The notes under the pieces: model-generated
What the model was told of the DNA's origin: nothing
The model's input: only the letters and a program-made list of their open reading frames with translations
Database searches by the model: none
Part shown: one piece after another, positions 48,301-57,249 of the stretch
How positions within the stretch are numbered: position 1 is the first letter of the stretch
Layout of the letters: every line of letters begins with the position of its first letter
Position numbers and translations under genes: made by a program
NCBI GenBank assembly: GCA_014381825.1
Contig: JACNKX010000078.1
Span: 115,984-179,983 of the forward strand
DNA: 64,000 nucleotides
Direction: 5' to 3'
From: Planctomycetota bacterium
GTDB taxonomy: Bacteria > Planctomycetota > Planctomycetia > Pirellulales > Pirellulaceae

Positions 48301-48500
48301 GGCGAAAGGTCACCCAGTCCAAGCGGATCGTCATTCGCGTCCAAGGTTGCCAAGGGATCAGCCTCCTCCTCCAAAGTCGCGACGCCTTGGGTCGGAATGA
48401 GGATTGGTTGAGCACAGGACGGGCATTTCACCTTCTTGCCGGCAAGTTTCGGTGGTGCCTTGAGCTTTGCCCCGCAGGTACAGGTTGCGATAATCGGCAT
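45372..48500 (-). CDS. Zinc-ribbon, transmembrane WD40-repeat protein
   Basis: The 1042-residue product begins with a zinc ribbon-like motif (CTCGAKLKAPPKLAGKKVKCPSC cut here to its Cys residues C7, C9, C26, C29), a Pro-rich linker, one membrane helix (WVIPVCVLFGTLTAASIIGGGVW, about 88-110) and a coiled coil (residues about 113-165) of Glu/Ala/Lys. The rest is beta-propeller: GHLGVVHSVLPIDNGTKLMTIGADRTVRTWD, GHGATITSLDVVDADHFVSGDLSGAIHYWNR, and several weaker blades. The zinc-ribbon plus TM plus WD40 combination is frequent in planctomycetes. The function is likely scaffolding or signalling; it lies just downstream of the WD40 kinase. Confidence 0.85.
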   Translation of the reverse strand: MPIIATCTCGAKLKAPPKLAGKKVKCPSCAQPILIPTQGVATLEEEADPLATLDANDDPLGLGDLSPAPLPARPLPQKPTRHPTGKPAWVIPVCVLFGTLTAASIIGGGVWKLWDHLEQSRKEAEAAEEAIAATAEADREKAEARVEAELVIAEAERKAKRLQKLKDMLLGRYYLNWLAVFAVPASVDKEQAEQTLPEVRVASRAPVLQVAYDQDLWTIDFAGKTWTGSTEDVSRLALAVPFTLLPPEIQISSPPELAGFAENVRLVLRVDPQHGAFVIEASGHPEFLPLTENVYPKNGDKPADIPLDVLLKGRLTYRTRTRYDNGQVVTSLSEAVVRIPGHSGFKTIRFDLERVADAPPAAEGQKPGAEVGDAPVAEQVIPDGQVMDYIGHLGVVHSVLPIDNGTKLMTIGADRTVRTWDLESGLMIDRLPATEMRSYGHLAMSSTGEILFSVGGIGKGGVVVRRWHPDKAGIPRANAVRYEIPPPSRVFVQAGTDPAAVAEMVSSANAAHHPRSLAVSPSGEWVAVTMADLGTTVFNASTGEKVSEATDWREPEDGAVRHTPFFISDDEYVVDGIHRTAPEWNSTGVTPALATQAARYGRPSAASVANLDLATLHALAPRLATAPTVLIPGTRSVLLAVGQRIFQIELADRGAAQPAADELPALIEFVGHGATITSLDVVDADHFVSGDLSGAIHYWNRATYDVEAAFKADSPVLHVRALSTTQLVSVDASGAVQRWDVRNASDTDQVARFETMTDGGVGEIVQLLQGKEDNEVIARPRQGISAFLIDIHTRKVKSDDISLPTAWSDDFRTGLFDTNLIDLRANKIKIIGRLENEDENISNGRLAGAAFDGDYVFVGRDNGRVDRHHARTGRFQVSNKEGEHSIQFILASLDRVAVLAIDDRRLLRVLDPETLAEHRRVQLDHPLGVSKASWCPGHPLSVLSGIGGLTVLNLETGAIVLAMDEETSGTFTVDGSQLITSGDISRKPGITFRKVGTWEVQREITTYPEINDLQVTRDGATLVVAPKSGGLAFLALDAPTPE

Positions 48501-48632
48501 CGTTGGAGTTTCCTCTTGTCAAGAAACACGCCTCAATAGTCAAAACGCAAGCCCGTGACGCGATCCTTCACGTTCGCGCAAACAATGATGGCATTTTGGG
48601 TTGTGGAAGAGACAAGCAAGGAGGGTAGTGAG

Positions 48633-49079
48633 TCAATCGCGGCTCTGCGCCAGATCGATGGATGCTTGGACACGCGATGGATCGTTCTGCCAACCGTAGC
48701 GGGAAGAGAATTCTTCGGCAGTCAGGATCTCCTGCCCGTCATTTGTCTCGACGACGTAAAGCAAGTCGTCTCAAGCATGTTCCGAGCACTTGACGTGCCC
48801 GTCCGGGCTGACACCCAATCCCTGGCCAGCGGCAAGGGCGACGAAAGTGGCCACGATTTCGGGCCGGTCTGTGCGGCCAACGCGCACAGCACCGTCTTCA
48901 CCGCCCCAGGCAAGCAGCGTTGCATCAGGTGACCAAGTCAAATCCCGAACACCGGAGGACGCAAAATAGGCGAGCATCGGGTCTTTCTTCCCCAACTTCA
49001 CGACCTCGACCGTCCCTTCCAGATCTCCAGTTGCCAGCAGATCTCTGGTGGGTGACCACGCTACTGTGGGTTCGTATCT
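48633..49079 (-). pseudogene. Remnant of the kinase C-terminal WD40 module beyond a premature TGA
   Basis: The kinase frame ends at TGA 49080-49082, but the same frame continues with homologous text to a further TGA at 48771-48773 and finally TGA at 48633-48635. Decoded: RYEPTVAWSPTRDLLATGDL, GVRDLTWSPDATLLAWGGEDG, VSPDGHVKCSEHA, (TGA), DDLLYVVETNDGQE, LTAEEFSSRYGWQNDPSRV. These match the end of the kinase's first WD40 module (YVTETDTGQEFFTAEQFAARYGWQNDPSQV). The original C-terminus therefore lay near 48633, and two TGA codons now cut it short. Neither TGA aligns with Cys. Confidence 0.85.
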
Positions 49080-52000
49080 TCAGCCGGGAATGGCGTGCAT
49101 CCGCCTGCCTGTTGTCGAGTCCCAGACGTCGACTCCGGATTCATTCGCCTGACCGCTCGCAATTGCCCGCCCATCAGGACACCAAGCGACCGTGGTAATT
49201 CCTTTTTCTGAAGCCATTTCGAGAAGACGGTCCCCGGTCTCCGCGTCCCAAACTTTGACACCGTCAGCGTCCCCTGTAACCAGCCTGTCATCGTCTGGCG
49301 ACCAATCGACCGACATAACCGTGCCTCGGTGTCCCCTCAAGTCGGCATCGAGTTGTCCCACTTCGGCATTCCAGATCTTCGCCGTACCGTCGCGGCTGCC
49401 GGTAGCCAGCCGAGTTCCGTCACGAGTCCATGCGAACGCCTCGATCGCAGCCGTGTGTCCGTTCAATTGCGTACCGACCGGAGTCAACGGGTTGCTGATC
49501 GACAACATCTGCCGCGTCGCCCACCAGGCGGCAATCTTGCCATCGGGCCTCCAGGCGCCAAATCGGCTTCCCACGAGCGGCGTGTCGTATGTCACAATGT
49601 CGAACCAGCAACGGACTTGCCCGGTTTCGTGAAATGACCTGGGAGCAGAGTCGTTGTCGAGCCACTGCAGCGCCCCGACGCGGACGTTGACCCCAGGGAG
49701 TTCGACCGATTCACCGGTCTCCTCGGCATTCCAAAGGAAAACTGTTCCTTGCCCAGTGCTTGCCGCTACGAGAGCATCGTCGTGATTCCACGTCACCTGC
49801 ATCACGTTGGTGTATGGATTGGTGGCGGCCATGGTCGCGATCAGTTTGCCGTCGCTGGGGCTCCAGACTCGAATGAACCGATCGTATCCAACGGACGCCA
49901 AACGGTCTCCTCGATGAGACCACGCAACTGACTCAATTCTCGTTGCATGTGCCTCCCAACTGGCCCGCACGTCACCGGTCTCGACGTCTCGTACTTTGAT
50001 CGTGTTGTCCTTGCCGCCCGAAGCGATCTGCGTTCCATCGGGTGACCAAGCAAGAGTCATCACGCGCCCCGTGTGGCCGGCAAGCCGCCGAAGGACCGTG
50101 CGCGATTCCAGCTCCCAGATCCACACCGTGCCGCGTTGATCTCCGACCGCCAACTGATTCCCATCACGATGCCAAGCAGCTTGTCCGAGCGGCCCTTGAG
50201 CTTCAGGGAAGGTCGCGACTGTCTGCCGCATCTCTACGTTCCAAATGATCACCGAGTTCCACCCGCAGACCGCCAAGAGCTTTCCGTCGGGAGACCAGTC
50301 GAGCGAGAATATCGCTTCTCCGGCGGCGAACGAAGTTGTCCGTCGTCCTCGATCCACATCCCACAACACAACACGCCCGTTCTTCGTTCCTGCCGCAAGG
50401 GTCGAACCACTGGGAGAGAAATCGAGCGCAGTCAGCCACCAACCGTCGCGATCCACAAGGATTCGCGTAAGATCCTGCGCGTGCGGGTTCCACAGCCGAA
50501 TGGCTCCATCGACGCCGCCGGTTGCAACGATGTTGCCATCGGGACTGATGGCGACCGCGTAGACTTTTCCTCGATGGCCTCGCGTTTCGACAGTCCAGGA
50601 ATTGACTCCGTCAATGCGCGTAGGATTTGTGACTAGAGCGACCACAGCTGAAGTGCTGTTCCAGGATCGTCGCGATTGGCGCGCGGTCGCCGGCGGTTTC
50701 GTCCCATCTGTCGTTGGCCGGGATGCTTTCAGCTCAACATCTCCCCGTATTGGGACCTCACGATCAACGGGCGTGGCGTCGGCTGCGGAGCCAAGTGAGA
50801 CTGAGCCGAAACGAACTTGGCTGGGATCGTTCTGCCAGCCGTAACGTGCAGCAAACTGCTCTGCTGTGAAGAACTCCTGACCGGTATCCGTTTCGGTGAC
50901 GTAGATGAGTTGTTCTTCCACCCCGGCAGAGCAACAGTACTGGCCGTTGGGACTGATTGCCAGCTTCCGACCTCCAGCGACCGCCACGAACGTCATTAGG
51001 ATGTCCGGGCTGTCCGGTCGGGCAATGCGAATTACCCCATCTCGGCAACCCCAGGAAACGAGCTCTCCCTCCGGCGACCATGCGACAGATAGGACCTCGG
51101 CGGAGTTCGAGTACCCTTGGACTGTTCCTGGTAGCCTAATGCGCGATAACCGAAGAACACCGTTCGTATCGCCCGATGCCACGATCTTGCCGTCTGGAGA
51201 CCAGGCGACCGCTCGCACCAGAGTGTCATGCCGCAGCAATCCGATGTCGTCGCCCGTTGTGGAATCCCAGATTCGAACTCCTTCTCCCCCAAAACTCTCG
51301 CCACCGGCGATAGATCGACCGTCCGGCGACCAATCGACATCAAGCACCACGTCATCGGCAGTTCCCTCCGCGATGATTTGGCCCGTCTCGGTATCCCAAA
51401 TCTTGATGCCGCTCGCTCCGCCTGCCACGAGTCGCAAACCGTCGGGCGAAAACGCAACGGTCCATACTCTTCCGTCTTGGGATCTGAAGTCGTGCAAGAG
51501 TTGCCAACTCTTCGTATCCCAAACTTTCACCGTGCCGTCAAAACTGCCTGCTGCCAGCCGATGTGCTGTAGGCGACCAAGCAAGTCCCCACGTCTCGTCG
51601 GCAACAGGAAGCTTTCTCGATACCGTTCCCGAAAGTGGGTTGCCAACGTGAACTTCCTCACCCCATTGCCACCAAGCAGCTTGCTCTCCGTCCGGTCTCC
51701 AGACGCTCGTCTTCCACGACTTCGCGGGGTCAGGTTGCTCGGTCATCTGTTCCCACGTCCGTGCGATCGAATCCCCGTGGAACGACCGAGGCAATGCATC
51801 GCCGGATAACCACTGAAGCGAATTCGCAGATGCCTCATGTCCATCAATGCGGTGCTTCGCATCAGTCGCTTTGCCTGCCCAAAAGATGACTTCACCTCCG
51901 TACGCTCCGGCAGTTACAAACTCCCCGTCTGGTGACCACCGCAGTCTGGCTCGGTATCCGCACTCGCTCGATGCCATTTCCGCCCCCGATCCAACATCCC

Positions 52001-54158
52001 AGATTCGCATCGTTTTAGAGATCTCGGCCGAAGCGATTCGAGTTCCATCATCGGACCACACCACACTGCAAACGCCACTGCCGTGGTTGTCCCACGTCTC
52101 CAGCACCTCGCCACGCTCGACATCCCAAATCTTGATCATGCGATCGTCACTTCCGGAAGCAAGCCGTGTTGCATCTGGAGACCAAGCGAGCGACCAGACG
52201 CGCTGCTGATGCGCGGACAGGGTTTGCAAGACATCACCGGATGCTGCATCCCAGATCCGAATCTTCCCGTCCAAGTTGCCGGTTGCGAATTGCGAATCAG
52301 ACCGCCAAGCAACATCGTGTACGTTCTCACCAACAGCCGCAAAAGTGCGCGGCGATTCGCGGTGTTCGCCATCAAGGAGCGCGAGAAGGCCTTCGCCTCC
52401 ACCGACCGCAAGGAACCGACCATGAGGAGACCAAGCAAGGGAAAAAATGCGATGATCAGTCTTCCATTCATGCTGAATTCGACCAGAATTGATATTCCAG
52501 AAGAGGACGTTACCCGATTGGTCTCCAGACGCCAACAAACTTCCATCTGGCGAGAATTCAAGGGCACCGATCTCGGCTGGCTGACCAATCATCACCCGGA
52601 CCAAACGGCGCGTCCGCCAATTCCAACAGCGAATCGTCCCATCAGCACCTGCTGTCGCAAGCAGTTCACCGTCCGGGCTATAAGCAAGATCATTGATCGG
52701 CCCGCGGTGTCCGATCGTTTCAATCGACCAAGAGCGGAGGCCCGCAATCGCCAGGGGGTGCTTAACCAGGGCGACCGGACTTAATGGGGCAACGGTTCTT
52801 TGTTTCTCATTCCCGCTTCGCGGCTTGATGCGAAAGATGGTGCCAGCAGCAACGCACAACACAAGCAACGCCATCACAAGCAAGATCCGCCACGGCGTCA
52901 CCCTTCGCGTGAGCAAGCGACGGCCCGATTCCGTTGCTGCTCCCGTATCCAGATCCGCACGCCGAAGCAACTCCAACAGATCGCTGCCACTGACGAACGG
53001 TTTTATCGCCTGGACAACATCCGCAGGTGTCTCTTGCCGATCTTCGGGACACTTGCTTAACATCCGCTCGATGATCTCCGATAGTCCATTCGGCACATCT
53101 GGCCTGCGCTCAGCGATCGGAGGCGGAGGCGCTTCCGCGTGGGCCTTCATTTTCTTCAAACGAGAATCGAACTGCTCCGCGGCGAACGGTGGGGCACCGG
53201 TCAGTAAGAAATACAACGTGCAGCCGAGGCTGTAGAGGTCCGCGCGAATGTCGACGGTCCCGCTGGCATCCCACTGCTCGGGTGCCATGTAGTCGAGCGT
53301 GCCAAGGATGTGGCGGCTCTCGGTTAGCTCAGACTGCTCGTTAACGCCTTCCGTCAACTTTGCCAATCCGAAATCAACGATCTTCACATTCGCCTCGCGC
53401 TGTTCTTCCTGACCGCTGACTGCTGATCGCTGACCGCTTCCCGCCAACATCAGATTCGATGGCTTCACGTCGCGATGAACCAAGCCGCGTTCATGCGCAT
53501 GTTGTAGCCCCTTTGCTGCCTGCCTCACGATTTCACAGGCATCGGCGACCGCTAGGGGGCCGAGTTGCCGGATCAGAGCGGCTATATCGATGCCATCGAC
53601 ATATTCCATCACCAGGAACGGCGTGTCGTTCTCTTCTCTCGCGTCGAGTGCTCGCACAATGTTCGCATGATCGAGCTTTCCGACCGCCTGCATCTCCCGA
53701 TGGAAACGTGTTGCTGCCGCCGTGTCGAGTCGGTGGTCCGCCAGGAACTTTACCGCGACGCTTTGGTCCAGTCGCCGGTGCCGTGCCTTATAAACCTGTC
53801 CCATGCCGCCGTGCCCAAGACGGTGCAGGATTTCATAGTCGTCCAATTCAGGTCTGGGCGCATCGGCCAGCGCGGGATCGGATGTCGCAACCTGGGATGC
53901 TACGTGCGATGGCGTCATCTGGCGGGCAAGCTCGAGAGCTTCGACAAGGGCCGCTTCCTGGCTGACGTCGCTGGCCGAGTCTACGTTCCGCAGTCCGCTC
54001 AGCAATGTGTCGCCACGTCGTTCCAGAGTCTCCAACGCAGCGCAACATTGCACACAAGTTTCCAGATGCAACTCAAACACACTCATCAACTCATCCGAAA
54101 CGTCGCCGCCAACATAGTCCTTCAAGTGGGCTTCGTTTGGACAGTCTGAGGACGCCAT
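49080..54158 (-). CDS. Giant Ser/Thr protein kinase: zf-HC2-like finger, kinase, TM helix, two tandem WD40 modules
   Basis: ATG 54158 (MASSDCPNEAHL) gives 1692 residues to the first TGA. An HxxxCxxC finger (H31, C35, C38, LHLETCVQCC) resembles an anti-sigma zinc finger. The Hanks kinase spans about 109-370 with GHGGMGQVYKA, K137 (VAVKF), HRDVKPSN (228-235), DFGLA and APEQ, so it should be active. A TM helix (ILLVMALLVLCVAAGTIF) is followed by two tandem WD40 modules of roughly 550 residues each, with SIETIGHRGPINDLAYSPDG opening the first and TVETRGHRGKVYAVAISPDG the second. The sigma gene lies 96 bases upstream on the same strand; kinase-linked ECF sigmas are controlled by phosphorylation. 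The C-terminus is truncated by TGA. Confidence 0.9.
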   Translation of the reverse strand: MASSDCPNEAHLKDYVGGDVSDELMSVFELHLETCVQCCAALETLERRGDTLLSGLRNVDSASDVSQEAALVEALELARQMTPSHVASQVATSDPALADAPRPELDDYEILHRLGHGGMGQVYKARHRRLDQSVAVKFLADHRLDTAAATRFHREMQAVGKLDHANIVRALDAREENDTPFLVMEYVDGIDIAALIRQLGPLAVADACEIVRQAAKGLQHAHERGLVHRDVKPSNLMLAGSGQRSAVSGQEEQREANVKIVDFGLAKLTEGVNEQSELTESRHILGTLDYMAPEQWDASGTVDIRADLYSLGCTLYFLLTGAPPFAAEQFDSRLKKMKAHAEAPPPPIAERRPDVPNGLSEIIERMLSKCPEDRQETPADVVQAIKPFVSGSDLLELLRRADLDTGAATESGRRLLTRRVTPWRILLVMALLVLCVAAGTIFRIKPRSGNEKQRTVAPLSPVALVKHPLAIAGLRSWSIETIGHRGPINDLAYSPDGELLATAGADGTIRCWNWRTRRLVRVMIGQPAEIGALEFSPDGSLLASGDQSGNVLFWNINSGRIQHEWKTDHRIFSLAWSPHGRFLAVGGGEGLLALLDGEHRESPRTFAAVGENVHDVAWRSDSQFATGNLDGKIRIWDAASGDVLQTLSAHQQRVWSLAWSPDATRLASGSDDRMIKIWDVERGEVLETWDNHGSGVCSVVWSDDGTRIASAEISKTMRIWDVGSGAEMASSECGYRARLRWSPDGEFVTAGAYGGEVIFWAGKATDAKHRIDGHEASANSLQWLSGDALPRSFHGDSIARTWEQMTEQPDPAKSWKTSVWRPDGEQAAWWQWGEEVHVGNPLSGTVSRKLPVADETWGLAWSPTAHRLAAGSFDGTVKVWDTKSWQLLHDFRSQDGRVWTVAFSPDGLRLVAGGASGIKIWDTETGQIIAEGTADDVVLDVDWSPDGRSIAGGESFGGEGVRIWDSTTGDDIGLLRHDTLVRAVAWSPDGKIVASGDTNGVLRLSRIRLPGTVQGYSNSAEVLSVAWSPEGELVSWGCRDGVIRIARPDSPDILMTFVAVAGGRKLAISPNGQYCCSAGVEEQLIYVTETDTGQEFFTAEQFAARYGWQNDPSQVRFGSVSLGSAADATPVDREVPIRGDVELKASRPTTDGTKPPATARQSRRSWNSTSAVVALVTNPTRIDGVNSWTVETRGHRGKVYAVAISPDGNIVATGGVDGAIRLWNPHAQDLTRILVDRDGWWLTALDFSPSGSTLAAGTKNGRVVLWDVDRGRRTTSFAAGEAIFSLDWSPDGKLLAVCGWNSVIIWNVEMRQTVATFPEAQGPLGQAAWHRDGNQLAVGDQRGTVWIWELESRTVLRRLAGHTGRVMTLAWSPDGTQIASGGKDNTIKVRDVETGDVRASWEAHATRIESVAWSHRGDRLASVGYDRFIRVWSPSDGKLIATMAATNPYTNVMQVTWNHDDALVAASTGQGTVFLWNAEETGESVELPGVNVRVGALQWLDNDSAPRSFHETGQVRCWFDIVTYDTPLVGSRFGAWRPDGKIAAWWATRQMLSISNPLTPVGTQLNGHTAAIEAFAWTRDGTRLATGSRDGTAKIWNAEVGQLDADLRGHRGTVMSVDWSPDDDRLVTGDADGVKVWDAETGDRLLEMASEKGITTVAWCPDGRAIASGQANESGVDVWDSTTGRRMHAIPG
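53409..53438. repeat. Short tandem repeat inserted in the kinase catalytic loop region
   Basis: CTGACCGCTGACTGCTGATCGCTGACCGCT is a run of related seven-base units (CTGACCG/CTGACTG/CTGATCG); on the coding strand it encodes GSGQRSAVSGQ between HRDVKPSNLMLAG and VKIVDFGLA. Similar SAVSGQ-type low-complexity stretches occur in other planctomycete genes. It adds about 15 residues to the loop before DFG without shifting frame. Confidence 0.7.
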
Positions 54159-54254
54159 GAGGTATGTTCTTTTCGTGGTTACCAACTGAGTCGGCAGCCG
54201 GCTCTTCGCTCGGTCCGGGCTCCATAACAGTAAACGGTCTCCTGTGACGCGTTC

Positions 54255-54872
54255 CTAGTCGAACAGTTCGCCGAGTTCATGTTTCAAGCGACGCAAGATG
54301 CGAACCTTGGCCTGTCGTACGGCTGCAGCCTTCAGACCGAGTTCAGTGGCTACCTCTTCTGAGGTTTGACCGTCAACTGCCATTCGCCAAAACGCTTGCC
54401 AATTGTGATCCTTGAACTCGCCCTTGATTCGCGCGAGAGCTTGACGGATCAGGAGCGTTTTCTCATCGTCGTCCGAGAAGCCGGACGTGTCGCCGGTCGT
54501 TGGTCGAGACATCTCCACGAGAAGTGTTTGTGCGACCGTGCCTCCCGTTCCTTGTGGTTCGCTCACGCGTCTGCGAATAACATCTCGGATCTTGTTGTCC
54601 GTAATGGTCCGGAGCCAGGCTCGAAAGGAGCCTTTTTGCGATTGCCTCTCAAAACCGCCGATCGATCGAGCAACCGCCGTAAAGACCTCCTGAACGACAT
54701 CCTTCGCCGTTTGATCATCAAAGTGCGCAAGTAGCCCGCGGCGATAGACGACCGGCCCATACAGATCGACGAGCCGGCTCCACGCTTCCCCATCCCAAGC
54801 GCGAACAGCTTCCAACAGGCTGGAAGACGTAGATCCGGGTGACGGGAATTGGGCGGTAGGCTTGCTCATCAT
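54255..54872 (-). CDS. ECF RNA polymerase sigma factor, kinase-associated type
   Basis: The start is ATG 54872 (MMSKPTAQFPSPGSTSSSLLEAV), because upstream in-frame codons to 54914 lack a ribosome site; the product is 205 residues. Region 2 (WSRLVDLYGPVVYRRGLLAHFDDQTAKDVVQEVFTAVARSI and FRAWLRTITDNKIRDVIRRR) and region 4 (VDGQTSEEVATELGLKAAAVRQAKVRILRRLKHEL) are clear. The gene is directly upstream of the zinc-finger kinase. In this ECF class, the neighbouring kinase is thought to activate the sigma factor, replacing an anti-sigma. Target promoters are unknown. Confidence 0.92.
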   Translation of the reverse strand: MMSKPTAQFPSPGSTSSSLLEAVRAWDGEAWSRLVDLYGPVVYRRGLLAHFDDQTAKDVVQEVFTAVARSIGGFERQSQKGSFRAWLRTITDNKIRDVIRRRVSEPQGTGGTVAQTLLVEMSRPTTGDTSGFSDDDEKTLLIRQALARIKGEFKDHNWQAFWRMAVDGQTSEEVATELGLKAAAVRQAKVRILRRLKHELGELFD

Positions 54873-55146
54873 GAAACCATGTCTGTGGACGATCGCTGAA
54901 GGGCTTAGCAGCATTGTGCCAGTCCATGGGTACGGTTCGCAAGAACCGCCGACCGATGGCTGAGCCAGTCGAGCCCCTCTTCGCCGAGCCGCTCCATAAC
55001 GTTGATGCGAACCTCAAAGAGTTCCGGTGCAAACCGAAATACATCCATCGTTCGGATTCCCGAGCGGTCACTGTTGTTTGTCGTCATATCCATTCGGCCA
55101 AAACACATCGGCCCGCCGCAGCCGACATCAGCGATCACAGCGGCGG

Positions 55147-56247
55147 TTATCGAAGGATGCGACCCTTCGCATAGATATCGCCATCTAGCTCCGTTACCGT
55201 CCAGTCCGCAAGCGGCTTTGTATTGGAAATGATCTCCAAGCCGCTCCCTCCAATTGGACTCAAAGCGTTTGCTCCACCAACGATCTTTGGTGCGATGAAG
55301 ACATGAGCTTCGTCGATGGCATCCGCATCGCGGAGAGTTCCCAGCAATGTCGCTCCGCCTTCGACCAGCACATTCGTCATGCGACGCTGTCCCAAATCCG
55401 CAAGTAGATTTCTAAGACGCTCCGCCGGTGTTGTGCCATCGCACACCAATACCTCGCAGCCGGAGTTCATCAAACGCGTGACGTTTTCAGCGGGCGCATC
55501 GCTCGTCGCGACAACTAACACCGGAGCCGTGTCCGTTGTTTGCACAAGCTGCGAATCGACAGACAGTGAAGCCGCAGAATCGAGTACGATTCGTGTGGCG
55601 ACTCGTGGGCCTGGGGGGCGAGCTGTCAGCATCGGATCGTCGACGCGAGCGGTGCCGCTGCCAACGATAATCGCATCAACGCGTCCTCGAATCTTATGAA
55701 CCACCGCGCGAGACGCCTCATTCGAGATCCACTGGCTGTTCCCGGTTCGTGTCGCAATCTTCCCATCGAGCGACATTGCCCATTTCGCGATCACCCAAGG
55801 CTTTCCCGTTTCGACAAGCTTTAGGTAGGGAGCATTTAGTCGGCGCGCCGGGCCCTCGCAGACGCCGACGTCAACCGTGATACCAGCCTCCCGCAAGACG
55901 CGTAACCCGCCGCCAGATACTTTCGGAAACGGGTCTCGTTGAGCGACTACGACATGCTTAATGCCAGATCGTACCATCGCATCCGCGCAAGGCGGCGTCT
56001 TCCCTTGATGGCAACACGGCTCAAGCGTTACGGACATCGTCGCTCCGCGAGCGTCGTCACCAGCGTCGTTTAGCGCCAGAACTTCCGCATGAGGCCCGCC
56101 AAACTGTTGGTGCCATCCTTCGCCAACAACTTCATCATCGCGCACGATAACGCAGCCCACCATCGGGTTCGGTTCGACCGCCCCTTCACCACGTCTTGCG
56201 AGTTTAATCGCGTGCATCATGTGGTCGTTGAAAGAATCGGCTGACAA
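55147..56247 (-). CDS. ribD: Bifunctional riboflavin deaminase/reductase RibD
   Basis: This 366-residue bifunctional enzyme has an N-terminal deaminase with zinc motif GPHAEVLAL (H53-A-E55) and LEPCCHQGKTPPCADAM (C78 and C87), and a C-terminal reductase with WAMSLDGKIATRTGNSQWIS and NVLVEGGATLLGTL. It carries out two successive steps of riboflavin synthesis. The start is a TTG at 56247 preceded by GAGG six bases upstream; an in-frame ATG at 56220 is the alternative. No other rib genes are adjacent. Its 3' end lies 109 bases from the sigma-factor region on the other side of a 274-base gap. Confidence 0.93.
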   Translation of the reverse strand: MSADSFNDHMMHAIKLARRGEGAVEPNPMVGCVIVRDDEVVGEGWHQQFGGPHAEVLALNDAGDDARGATMSVTLEPCCHQGKTPPCADAMVRSGIKHVVVAQRDPFPKVSGGGLRVLREAGITVDVGVCEGPARRLNAPYLKLVETGKPWVIAKWAMSLDGKIATRTGNSQWISNEASRAVVHKIRGRVDAIIVGSGTARVDDPMLTARPPGPRVATRIVLDSAASLSVDSQLVQTTDTAPVLVVATSDAPAENVTRLMNSGCEVLVCDGTTPAERLRNLLADLGQRRMTNVLVEGGATLLGTLRDADAIDEAHVFIAPKIVGGANALSPIGGSGLEIISNTKPLADWTVTELDGDIYAKGRILR

Positions 56248-56297
56248 AGTTGCCTCGCATGGGAGGGTGTGAGTTAAGCCAAGGTTTTCGTATCAAA

Positions 56298-57221
56298 CTA
56301 ACGGATCTTCACCACTTGCATCAGTCCATTCACTCCGCCAACAAAGAGATCGTCACCGTTTGGCGAGATCGCAATCGTGTACAGCCAGCCATTTCCGACT
56401 TCCACATCGCGTACGATTTGTACGGTGTCGGGGTCGATGATGCGAACGTGACCATCCGCACAAGCTGCGACCAGCATCGCACCATCGGAAGTCCATTCGA
56501 TGTCGAGCGCCGCACTTGGCAATTTCGCGAATCGCATCAATCGACCTCGGACAGGCAACCAGAACCGGACCGTTCGGTCCGCGCTGGATGAGGCGATTAC
56601 GTGCGGCGGCTTCGTCGGACCAGGGCGAGCTGCGACGTCGTGGATCTCATTCGTGTGGTTATTCAGCGTGCGGATCAAGTCCTTGGAGGATTGCTGCCAA
56701 ACTCGGAGCGTGCTGTCCCGGCTCCCCGAAACGAAGTACCCATCTGGCAAGAAGGCGACTGCCACCACGTCTTGCGAGTGACCTTCGAGTTGATGGACGA
56801 TGTGTGCGGATCCATCGAGCAGAGAGATGCTATGGTCGGAGCCGGCGACACCAATCATCTCGCAATCATTCCGCCAAGCAACCCGATACAACAAGTCCTC
56901 GCCGACGGTCTGTCGACGAACGAGGCTCAGCTCGGGCCATGCGAGTAACTCGATGTCGCCCGACTCCGCCGCTTGCCCGCCAACGGCGGCTATCGTCTTG
57001 CCATCGGGTGAGAAAGCGAGGTCGTTTATATGCGTTAAGCTAGTATCTAGCGTTCGTTGTTTCGCAAGATCGGGCAACGCGTAAACCTTCAGCCCACTTT
57101 GTGAACCGACGACGATGGACTTGCCATCAAGCGTAAATGTGGCGGAGGTAATCGGCGGTTCGGCAGCGTCAAGCGGTGACGCGGCGAACACGCTGGCAAT
57201 CAGAAAGATGCGGGCGAGCAT
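56298..57221 (-). CDS. Secreted WD40-repeat protein
   Basis: The 307-residue protein starts with a signal peptide (MLARIFLIASVFAASPLDAAEP) and consists of one seven-bladed propeller. Blades include LTHINDLAFSPDGKTIAAVGGQ, GHSQDVVAVAFLPDGYFVSGSRDSTLRVWQQ, NHTNEIHDVAARPGPTKPPHVIASSSADRTVRFW, and LDIEWTSDGAMLVAACADGHVRIID. It is located 29 bases after the start side of the DUF1549/DUF1553 gene (transcribed in the same direction), so it is likely the downstream partner in a two-gene operon, a common planctomycete layout. Confidence 0.88.
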   Translation of the reverse strand: MLARIFLIASVFAASPLDAAEPPITSATFTLDGKSIVVGSQSGLKVYALPDLAKQRTLDTSLTHINDLAFSPDGKTIAAVGGQAAESGDIELLAWPELSLVRRQTVGEDLLYRVAWRNDCEMIGVAGSDHSISLLDGSAHIVHQLEGHSQDVVAVAFLPDGYFVSGSRDSTLRVWQQSSKDLIRTLNNHTNEIHDVAARPGPTKPPHVIASSSADRTVRFWLPVRGRLMRFAKLPSAALDIEWTSDGAMLVAACADGHVRIIDPDTVQIVRDVEVGNGWLYTIAISPNGDDLFVGGVNGLMQVVKIR

Positions 57222-57249
57222 GGTGGCTCAGGGGAAAGTCGGTAGGGGA

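Noticed and set aside
48771..49082. TGA codons in the kinase as further selenocysteine sites
   Set aside because: They align with non-Cys positions of the homologous first WD40 module, and WD40 propellers do not use redox Cys; nonsense decay fits better.
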